DNA from: Roseovarius sp. UBA6217
GTDB taxonomy: Bacteria > Pseudomonadota > Alphaproteobacteria > Rhodobacterales > Rhodobacteraceae
Length of the DNA: 37,588 bases
Assembly (NCBI GenBank): GCA_002421985.1
Contig: DISF01000018.1
Location: forward strand, 1-37,588
Direction: 5' to 3'
Below, piece by piece: positions 31,491 through 37,588 of the stretch (position 1 is its first letter; the number at the start of each line of letters is the position of its first letter). The notes below the pieces were generated by a model that saw only the letters and a list, made by a program, of their open reading frames with translations, ran no database searches and had not been told where the DNA came from. The translations under genes were made by a program, and so were the position numbers.

Positions 31491-32240
31491 CTACCCCGCA
31501 ACCCTGAGCCGCTTGCGCGCGGTCACCGGCCCGTCGCCGCCCGCCTCGATGCGGGCGATGGCCCCGGCCAGCGGCTCGAACGTGACCGCCATGTAATGGG
31601 CATTGGCGTGCAGGAGCGTTTCGGCATCTGCGACCCAGGCGACATGGCCGCGCCAGAACACAAGATCGCCGCGTTGCAGGGCGGCATCCTCGGGCAGGGC
31701 ATGGCCAAGCGCGCCCGCCTGCTCTGTGCTGTCGCCGGGACAGGCGATACCGCAGGCGAGGCACCCGGCCTGCACCAGCCCCGAACAGTCGATCCCGAGC
31801 GCCGAATTGCCCCCCCACAGGTACGGCGTGCCGATCAGGCGTTCGGCCACGGCGACGGGGTCGGCCTCGGGCGCATCGAGCGGGGCGAGGTGGGCGCGCG
31901 GCACGAATCCCTGCGGCGTCTCGGCAAAGCGCGCGCCCTCATCCAGCACCTCCACCCGCGCGCCAAGGCTGAGCATCGCGCGCTCGCGCGTCTTGAAATC
32001 GGGCGCGGGATAAAGATGGGTGGCGCGGGTGGCAATGCGGTGGGTGACGCGCCCCCCGGTCAGCGCCGCCTCGGGCACGAAGCCGGGATAGCCGTCGCGC
32101 AGCGCGCGGACCTTGGTCCAACCGTCCCGCACGGCCTGCACCTCGACCGCATCGCCCAAAAGCAATTGCCGGTCGCGCGCCCCGTCGGGCGTGCGGCACA
32201 GATCGACCAGCGGCCAGCCGATGAGGCGCGTCTCGCTCAC
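31491..32240 (-). CDS. NlpC/P60 family cysteine peptidase with SH3-like domains
   Basis: A 249-residue C40 peptidase. Residues about 10-120 contain two bacterial SH3-like repeats (VEVQAVRDGWTKVRALRDGY, and a second ending PQGFVPRAHL). Residues about 125-249 are the NlpC/P60 domain, with the catalytic triad in GIDCSGLVQAG (Cys152), GHVAWVADA (His199) and LLHANA (His211). Such enzymes cleave the gamma-D-Glu to diaminopimelate bond in muropeptides. No signal peptide is present, so it probably acts on imported muropeptides in the cytoplasm, as expected for the YkfC-like type. Its GTG start overlaps the stop of the aminopeptidase gene (GTGA), suggesting a shared peptide-recycling role. Confidence 0.92.
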   Translation of the reverse strand: MSETRLIGWPLVDLCRTPDGARDRQLLLGDAVEVQAVRDGWTKVRALRDGYPGFVPEAALTGGRVTHRIATRATHLYPAPDFKTRERAMLSLGARVEVLDEGARFAETPQGFVPRAHLAPLDAPEADPVAVAERLIGTPYLWGGNSALGIDCSGLVQAGCLACGIACPGDSTEQAGALGHALPEDAALQRGDLVFWRGHVAWVADAETLLHANAHYMAVTFEPLAGAIARIEAGGDGPVTARKRLRVAG

Positions 32241-33616
32241 AGCGCCAGCACCTCGGGTAGCGCCTCAAGCAGCGCCCGCGCGCCCATGCCAACCCCGCCC
32301 TTGGGGCGGGCGGGGGCTGCGTTGGGTTGCCATGCGTAAATGTCGAAATGGGTATAGGGCAGCCCCGCCGCAAAGCGGCGCAGGAACAGCGCGGCGGTGA
32401 TCGAGCCTGCCATCCCGCCCGAGGGCGCGTTGTCAAGATCGGCGATCCCCGGCTCGATCATCGCCTCGTAGGGCGCGTGAAACGGCATCCGCCAGACCGG
32501 ATCGGCCACGCGCGCGGCGGCGGCACCGAGCGCCGCTGCAAACCGGTCGTCGTCTGTGTAATAGGGTGCAAGATCGGGGCCAAGCGCCACCCGTGCCGCG
32601 CCCGTGAGCGTGGCCATCGAAATCATCAGGTCGGGCGCGCCCTCGGCCCCGAGGGCCAGCGCATCCGCGAGCACCAGCCGCCCCTCGGCATCGGTATTGT
32701 TGATCTCGACCGTAAGGCCATTGCGCGCGGTCAGGATATCGCCGGGGCGAAACGCCGTGGCGCTGACCGAATTTTCCACCGCAGGGATCAGCACCCGCAG
32801 GCGCAGCTTCAGGCCCAGCGCCATGATCATATGCGCCAGCCCCAGCACAGTAGCCGCCCCGCCCATGTCCTTTTTCATCAACCCCATGCTGCTGCCGGGT
32901 TTGAGGTTGAGCCCGCCGGTATCGAAGCACACCCCCTTGCCCACGAGGGCGAGCGCCGGCCCCTCGCTGCCCCAGGCCATGTCGATAAGGCGCGGGGCCT
33001 CGGCAGCGGCGCGCCCGACCGCGTGGATCAGCGGGAAATTCCGCGCGATCAGATCGTCGCCACGGATCACCGTGATCCTGGCGTCATGACGCGCGGCAAG
33101 ATCGGCACAGGCCGCCTCGAGCGCGACGGGGCCAAGATCGTTGGCAGGCGTGTTGACCAGATCGCGGGTGAGGCTCTCGCCCTCTGCGATCACCTCGATG
33201 CGCGCGGCATCAACGCCCTCGGGGGCAATCAGGCGCGCCCTGGTCGGGCTCTGGTCGCGGTAGCGGTCAAAGCTGTAATGCGACAAGAGCCAGCCAAGCG
33301 CCTCGACCTCTGCCGCCTCCGGCGGCAGGCTCTCGATCCGGTAGCAACCCTCGGGCAGGGCGCTTGCCGCCCCGGCAAGGTGAAACCGCGCGCGCGCGCG
33401 GGTGGCCGTGCTCCCATACCCCGCCACCGCAAGCGCGATACCGCCCGCGCCATCCGGCACCGGCATGGCCTGCCCGAGGGCGGCGGTAAAGCCGGTGGCA
33501 CGCAGCCACGCGGCGGTTTTGGGGGGCTGTGCGGCAAGCCAGCCCTCAAGCGCGTCCTGCGCGATTACATGCAGCGGAATCGCCGGGGTATCGGGTGCGG
33601 CAAATCGGGCGGGCAT
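32237..33616 (-). CDS. Leucyl aminopeptidase family protein (M17)
   Basis: A 459-residue M17 metallo-exopeptidase. The two-metal site motifs are VGKGVCFDTGGLNLKPGSSM and NNTDAEGRLVLADAL, with MKKDMGGAATVLGL between them. These carry the catalytic Lys, Arg and the Asp/Glu ligands. The N-terminal 160 residues are the variable non-catalytic domain. It releases N-terminal amino acids from peptides in the cytosol. The downstream NlpC/P60 gene overlaps its stop by four bases, so they are co-translated and may work together on peptides from cell-wall turnover. Length is a little short of PepA, as usual for this alphaproteobacterial subgroup. Confidence 0.94.
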   Translation of the reverse strand: MPARFAAPDTPAIPLHVIAQDALEGWLAAQPPKTAAWLRATGFTAALGQAMPVPDGAGGIALAVAGYGSTATRARARFHLAGAASALPEGCYRIESLPPEAAEVEALGWLLSHYSFDRYRDQSPTRARLIAPEGVDAARIEVIAEGESLTRDLVNTPANDLGPVALEAACADLAARHDARITVIRGDDLIARNFPLIHAVGRAAAEAPRLIDMAWGSEGPALALVGKGVCFDTGGLNLKPGSSMGLMKKDMGGAATVLGLAHMIMALGLKLRLRVLIPAVENSVSATAFRPGDILTARNGLTVEINNTDAEGRLVLADALALGAEGAPDLMISMATLTGAARVALGPDLAPYYTDDDRFAAALGAAAARVADPVWRMPFHAPYEAMIEPGIADLDNAPSGGMAGSITAALFLRRFAAGLPYTHFDIYAWQPNAAPARPKGGVGMGARALLEALPEVLAL

Positions 33617-33689
33617 CGGCGGTCTCCGGTGGCTGGGATATCGGCCCCACCCTAACCGGGATCACGCCGCCTGCAAGGCCCTGCAAGGC

Positions 33690-34070
33690 TCAGAACGAGC
33701 TGTCCTGCATATCCCATATCTCGCAAAGCGACCGCTCGGCGATGCGCAAGAGACGCGCGAAGGTGGCCCCAAGCGCGGTGCCGTCGCCCGCGTCGATGCA
33801 CGCCGTCACATCGCGCGCCACCCGCGCCACCCGCGCCATCCCCACCTCCTCGGCCATGCCGATAAGGCCACGGCATCCCTTGCGCATCTCGTCAAAGCGC
33901 GCGGCGCGGTAATCGCGCTCGGCCCGCGCCAGCCGCGCGGCGATCTCTTCGAGCGCGCGGCACACCACATCCTCTGCCCCCCGCGCGCCAAGCTGTGTAT
34001 AGAGCGTCTCGAGCCGGTCGGCATCGAGGCGCACCCGTTCTGCCGGTTGCAAGGCCGTCACCTTGTCCAC
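33690..34070 (-). CDS. Small helical protein of unknown function
   Basis: A 126-residue, probably all-helical protein. It begins with a GTG start (MDKVTALQPAERVRLDADRL) and contains RYxAARFDEM-like and RKGCRGLIGMAEEVGMARVA segments. The helical bundle with many Arg and Ala residues vaguely recalls Hpt domains, but I do not see a clear phospho-acceptor histidine motif. It lies 73 bases upstream of the aminopeptidase gene on the same strand and is divergent from the carbonic anhydrase gene. I cannot assign a function. Coding is supported by length, GC3-type codon use and compact placement. Confidence 0.72.
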   Translation of the reverse strand: MDKVTALQPAERVRLDADRLETLYTQLGARGAEDVVCRALEEIAARLARAERDYRAARFDEMRKGCRGLIGMAEEVGMARVARVARDVTACIDAGDGTALGATFARLLRIAERSLCEIWDMQDSSF

Positions 34071-34223
34071 TGTCTCACCCCTTTATCCCTTTACCGCACC
34101 CCCACGGTCTTGGGCAGGATGCAGCGTAACGGTTCCCAAATGGTTGCCGCGTGCGGGAATTCCCTCTCGAATTTCATGAAAATACCGTTTAATCGGAACC
34201 GACCCACCGGTTTGGAGACGATG

Positions 34224-34874
34224 ATGGATCATGTGCGCCCCCTGCCCGCCTATCTGGTGCAGCGCTATCACGGCTGGAAGGCCACCGGCTATGCCGAGAA
34301 CGAAGCGTGGTATCGCCACCTCGCCGAACAGGGCCAGCACCCGCGCGCGATGGTCATCTCGTGCTGCGACAGCCGCGTTCACGTCACCTCGATCTTTGGC
34401 GCGGATCAGGGCGAATTCTTCATCCATCGCAATATCGCCAACCTGGTGCCGCCTTTCGAGGCCGGCGGCGGCCAGCACGGCACCTCGGCGGCGGTAGAAT
34501 TCGCGGTGACCGCGCTCAAGGTCGCGCATGTGATCGTGATCGGCCATTCCGCCTGTGGCGGGGCCGAGGGCTGTCAGAAGATGTGCTCTGGCACGGCGCC
34601 AGAACTTGAGGAAAAGACCAGCTTTGTCGGGCGCTGGCTGGAAATCCTGCGCCCCGGTTACGAGCGGGTAAAGGACCTGCCTGACAAGGCGGCGCAGCTT
34701 GCTGCGCTCGAGCGCCAAACGGTGGTGGTATCGCTGGAAAACCTGATGACCTTTCCGTTCGTCGCCGACCGTGTCGCGGCGGGCGCGCTGTCGCTGCACG
34801 GGTTGTGGCACGATATCGGCTCGGGCGGGATCGAGCAATATGACGCGGCGCGGAGCACATTCGTGCCGTTGTGA
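34224..34874 (+). CDS. Beta-class carbonic anhydrase
   Basis: A 216-residue zinc enzyme that interconverts CO2 and bicarbonate. Zinc ligands are visible: Cys47 and the Asp49-Arg51 dyad in ISCCDSRV, and His108 with Cys111 in GHSACGGA. Other family segments are GADQGEFFIHRNIANLVPP and SAAVEFAVTALKVAHVIVIG, and near the C-terminus LHGLWHDIGSGGIEQYD. It is cytosolic. Start choice: GGAG (34214-34217) is three bases from ATG 34221 and six from ATG 34224, so MDHVRPLPAY is preferred. It ends at a strong bidirectional terminator shared with the fatty-acid operon. Bicarbonate supply also suits PurK, encoded elsewhere in this window, but no link is shown. Confidence 0.95.
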   Translation: MDHVRPLPAYLVQRYHGWKATGYAENEAWYRHLAEQGQHPRAMVISCCDSRVHVTSIFGADQGEFFIHRNIANLVPPFEAGGGQHGTSAAVEFAVTALKVAHVIVIGHSACGGAEGCQKMCSGTAPELEEKTSFVGRWLEILRPGYERVKDLPDKAAQLAALERQTVVVSLENLMTFPFVADRVAAGALSLHGLWHDIGSGGIEQYDAARSTFVPL

Positions 34875-34936
34875 TGATACCGGCGGCGTCGTGCCGGCGG
34901 GCCGGTCGCAAGATCGGGTATTTTCACCAAGAAGAA

Positions 34937-34974
34937 ACCCCGCGCGCCGAGGGATCGGCGCGCGGGGTCTTTTG
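34937..34974. terminator. Bidirectional intrinsic terminator
   Basis: ACCCCGCGCGCCGA (34937-34950) pairs perfectly over 14 bases with TCGGCGCGCGGGGT (34955-34968) around a GGGA loop. CTTTTG follows on the plus strand, ending the carbonic anhydrase transcript, and TTCTTC follows on the minus strand, ending the fadJ-type transcript. Confidence 0.93.
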
Positions 34975-37173
34975 TCACGCCGCCTCTGCCGCCTGCCCGA
35001 AGCGGGTGTAGAAGCCCTGCCCCTTGTCGGCCATCTCGCGCAGCAGCGCAGGCGTGGCAAAGCGGGGGCCGAATTTTTCCGCCAGCGCGTCGCACCGTTC
35101 CGCCGCATAGGGCGTGCCGATGATGTCGAGCCACCCGAACGGCCCGCCCGACCAGGGTGCAAAGCCCCAGCCAAGGATCGCGCCCACGTCGCCCTCGCGG
35201 ATATCCTCAAGCACGCCTTCCTCCAGCGCGCGCACCGCCTCCAACACCTGCACGAACATCAGCCGGTGTTGCACAAGGGTCAGATCGGGCTGTTGCGCCG
35301 CGCGGGGGTATTTGGCGGCAAGACCCGGCCAATAGCCCTGCCGCTTGCCCTTGTCGTCATAGTCAAAGAACCCGGCATTGGATTTGCGCCCCAGACGCCC
35401 CTCTCCCTCCATCCAGAAGATGACTTCGTCCACCGCGCCATCGGGGTAATCATCCCCCATCGCGGCCTTGGTCGCCCGCGCGATCTTGGCCCCGAGATCA
35501 ATCGAGGTTTCATCGACCAGTTGCAGCGGCCCGACCGGAAAGCCAAGCTGGCGCGCGGCATTGTCGATCAGCGCGGGTGCGACGCCCTCGGCCACCATGC
35601 GGATGCCCTCGTTGATATAGGGGATGATGCAGCGATTGGCATAAAAGAACCGCGCGTCATTCACCACGATCGGTGTCTTGCGGATTTGCCGGACATAATC
35701 GAGCGCCTTTGCCACGGCGCGCGGACCGGTCTTTTGCCCCTTGATGATCTCCACAAGCAGCATCTTCTCGACCGGCGAAAAGAAGTGGATGCCGATGAAA
35801 TCCGCGGGCCGGTCGCTGGCCTGCGCCAGATCGGAAATCGGCAGGGTCGAGGTGTTGGTGGCGAAAATGCAGTCCTCACCCACCTCGGCCAGCGCCTGTT
35901 TCGTCACGCCCGCCTTCACGCCCGGATCCTCGAACACCGCCTCGATGATCAGATCACAGCCCTTTAGGGCGGCGTAATCGGTGGTGGCGGTGATCCGGGC
36001 CAGAAGCTCGGCCTTCTTCGCCTCGGTGGCCTTGCCGCGCTTGATGCCCGCATCCATGAAATTGGCGCTATAGGCGCGGCCCTTGTCGGCGGCCTCCTGC
36101 TTCTGGTCGATGAGGACAACCTCGATCCCTGCCTGCGCCGAGACAAGGGCAATGCCCGCGCCCATCATGCCGGCACCCAGAACGCCCAGCTTCTTCACCC
36201 GCTGGTCGGGGGCATCGGGGCGGTTCGCGCCCTTTTCCAGCGCCTCCTTGTTGATGAAGAGCGAGCGGATCATGGCGCTGGAACTTGGGTCCATCAACAC
36301 ATGGGTGAACCAGCGCGCCTCGATCCTGAGCGCGGTATCGAACGGCACCAAAGCGCCCTCATAGACCGCGGACAAAAGCGCCTTGGCCGCCGGGAACGCA
36401 CCTTGCGTCTTGCCGTTGACCATGGCGTTTGCCCCGACAAAGGTCATGAATCCCGCCGGATGATAGGGCGCGCCGCCGGGCATTTTATAGCCCTTGTCGT
36501 CCCACGGCTTGACGATATCAGGATTGCTCAACACCCATTCGCGCGCTTTCTCGATCAACTGATCGGCGGGCACCACCTCATCCACCACACCGGCGGATTT
36601 GGCTTTCCTGGGGTCGTTCAGCTTGCCCTCCAGCAACAGCGGCGCGGCCGCCATCACGCCCAGCTTGCGCACCAGCCGCGTGGTGCCGCCCGCGCCGGGG
36701 AAAATCCCCAGCATGATCTCGGGCAGGCCGATCCTGGCCTTGGGATTGTCGGCAGCAAATATACGATGACAGGCCAGCGGAATCTCCAACCCGATGCCCA
36801 GCGCCGTGCCGGGCAATGCTGCGGCAATCGGCTTGCCACCCTTGTTGGTCTTGGGGTCCATGCCCGCGCGCTCGATCTTGCGCAGGATGGCGTGCATCCC
36901 CATCACCCCGTCAAAAAGGCCCTTGGCGGGATTGTCGCCCGCATCCTCGCGCATCCTGGCAAGGATGTTGAGATCCATACCCCCCGCAAAACTGCCCTCC
37001 TTGCCCGAGGTCAGGATCACGCCCTTGACGGTCTCATCTGCCAGCGCGTCATCAATCAGCGCCTCAAGGTCAAGAAAGCCCTGCTGGTTCATCACGTTCA
37101 TCGACTTTCCGACCGTGTCCCAGGTGATGATCGCAACGCCATCGGTGCCTTTTATCATCGTGAAATCAGTCAT
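34975..37173 (-). CDS. Multifunctional fatty-acid oxidation protein (enoyl-CoA hydratase / 3-hydroxyacyl-CoA dehydrogenase), FadB/FadJ type
   Basis: A 732-residue two-domain enzyme of beta-oxidation. The N-terminal crotonase domain (about 1-200) has GSFAGGMDLNIL and IGLPEIMLGIFPGAGGTTRL. The dehydrogenase half starts near residue 330 with the NAD loop GVLGAGMMGAGIA, then FATNTSTLPISDLA, FIGIHFFSPVEKM, and the C-terminal domain with NRCIIPYINEGIRM. It hydrates enoyl-CoA and oxidises the hydroxyacyl-CoA; the thiolase encoded just upstream completes the cycle. The GAGGGG ribosome site is adjacent to an ATG at 37182 and nine bases from the ATG at 37173; I prefer the second but the first is possible. 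The gene ends at a terminator. Confidence 0.95.
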   Translation of the reverse strand: MTDFTMIKGTDGVAIITWDTVGKSMNVMNQQGFLDLEALIDDALADETVKGVILTSGKEGSFAGGMDLNILARMREDAGDNPAKGLFDGVMGMHAILRKIERAGMDPKTNKGGKPIAAALPGTALGIGLEIPLACHRIFAADNPKARIGLPEIMLGIFPGAGGTTRLVRKLGVMAAAPLLLEGKLNDPRKAKSAGVVDEVVPADQLIEKAREWVLSNPDIVKPWDDKGYKMPGGAPYHPAGFMTFVGANAMVNGKTQGAFPAAKALLSAVYEGALVPFDTALRIEARWFTHVLMDPSSSAMIRSLFINKEALEKGANRPDAPDQRVKKLGVLGAGMMGAGIALVSAQAGIEVVLIDQKQEAADKGRAYSANFMDAGIKRGKATEAKKAELLARITATTDYAALKGCDLIIEAVFEDPGVKAGVTKQALAEVGEDCIFATNTSTLPISDLAQASDRPADFIGIHFFSPVEKMLLVEIIKGQKTGPRAVAKALDYVRQIRKTPIVVNDARFFYANRCIIPYINEGIRMVAEGVAPALIDNAARQLGFPVGPLQLVDETSIDLGAKIARATKAAMGDDYPDGAVDEVIFWMEGEGRLGRKSNAGFFDYDDKGKRQGYWPGLAAKYPRAAQQPDLTLVQHRLMFVQVLEAVRALEEGVLEDIREGDVGAILGWGFAPWSGGPFGWLDIIGTPYAAERCDALAEKFGPRFATPALLREMADKGQGFYTRFGQAAEAA

Positions 37174-37188
37174 ATCCGTCATCCCCTC

Positions 37189-37588
37189 TTACACGCGCTC
37201 GATGATGGTGGCGGCACCCATGCCCGATGCGATGCAAAGCGTGGCAAGGCCGGTGCCCTTGCCGGTGCGCTCCAGCTCATCGAGAAGCGTGCCGATGATG
37301 ATCGCGCCGGTCGCGCCCAGCGGATGCCCCATGGCGATGGCCCCGCCATTGACGTTGACCTTCGAGGCGTCCACATCGAACGCCTGCATGAAGCGCAACA
37401 CAACGCTGGCAAAGGCCTCGTTCACCTCGAAAAGGTCGATATCGCCGATGGCCATGCCGCTGTCGCGCAGCGCTTTCTCGGTGGCGGGCACCGGGCCGGT
37501 CAGCATGATCGTCGGATCGGTGCCGATCTTGGTGGTCTGCCGGATGCGCGCGCGGGGCGTGAGGCCCCATTTCTCGCCGAACGCCTTG
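37189..37588 (-). CDS. Acetyl-CoA acyltransferase (thiolase, FadA type), 5' end outside window
   Basis: The C-terminal 132 residues of a thiolase. Visible are KIGTDPTIMLTGPVPATEKA, LFEVNEAFASVVLRF, VNVNGGAIAMGHPLGATGA (catalytic His) and LCIASGMGAATIIERV (second catalytic Cys). The first catalytic Cys lies beyond the right edge. It is 15 bases upstream of the FadB/FadJ-type gene on the same strand, so it is the fatty-acid oxidation thiolase of that operon. It is distinct from the stand-alone thiolase at 16621-17793. Confidence 0.95.
   Translation of the reverse strand, partial: KAFGEKWGLTPRARIRQTTKIGTDPTIMLTGPVPATEKALRDSGMAIGDIDLFEVNEAFASVVLRFMQAFDVDASKVNVNGGAIAMGHPLGATGAIIIGTLLDELERTGKGTGLATLCIASGMGAATIIERV

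Noticed and set aside
30172..31818. Minus-strand open frame of about 550 codons opposite the M24 hydrolase
   Set aside because: Antisense shadow; the plus-strand protein has clear family motifs.
32327..33655. Plus-strand open frame of over 440 codons opposite the aminopeptidase gene
   Set aside because: Antisense shadow; M17 motifs are on the minus strand.

Overview
The window looks like chromosomal DNA of a marine-type alphaproteobacterium of the Rhodobacteraceae/Roseobacteraceae. The sequence is GC-rich and densely coding. It carries families typical of that group: DUF1150 next to a small heat-shock protein, DUF465, DUF1523, Hint_2 proteins, a TauR-type MocR regulator, MbfA, and polyamine-type ABC cassettes with enlarged permeases. 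The genus is not determined. No tRNA, rRNA, CRISPR array, insertion sequence or prophage was seen. The taxonomic call is inference from gene families only.

Layout, left to right. (1) 1-2887: the end of an ABC ATPase gene and its FtsX-type permease (YbbA/YbbP type). (2) 2943-4541, minus: hsp20, DUF1150 and a GT10 fucosyltransferase-like gene, preceded by a very good sigma-32-like promoter. (3) 4701-6539, plus: DUF465, purE, purK, followed by a long non-coding stretch that probably encodes 6S RNA. (4) 7073-9480: a DoxX-like membrane protein divergent from tauR, with a truncated xsc remnant just after tauR. (5) 9483-13164, minus: a DUF1523 gene with a small membrane protein, and a pair of Hint-domain genes, the second of which has lost the Hint cysteine. 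(6) 13453-15630: dapE, a DUF2064 glycosyltransferase and, convergent, a free-methionine-sulfoxide reductase. (7) 15830-18698: an SGNH-like orphan, a thiolase, and a STAS/anti-sigma-kinase pair. (8) 18949-22797: gamma-glutamyltransferase, hspQ, a lytic-transglycosylase-like lipoprotein, and the iron exporter gene mbfA with an Irr-box-like operator. (9) 23159-31407: a four-gene polyamine-type ABC cassette, a class III aminotransferase and a divergent DoeA/EutD-like M24 hydrolase; together they look like one uptake-and-catabolism module. (10) 31491-34874: NlpC/P60 peptidase, leucyl aminopeptidase family protein, a small helical protein and a beta-carbonic anhydrase. (11) 34975-37588, minus: FadB/FadJ-type multifunctional protein and the end of a thiolase, a beta-oxidation operon.

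Points most worth following up: the M24 hydrolase/aminotransferase/ABC module, which resembles parts of ectoine degradation but lacks the partner genes; the decayed xsc next to an intact tauR; the candidate 6S RNA after purK; and the Hint pair in which one member cannot use normal Hint chemistry. Several genes have two in-frame starts 6 or 9 bases apart. In those cases I chose the one correctly spaced from the Shine-Dalgarno sequence.
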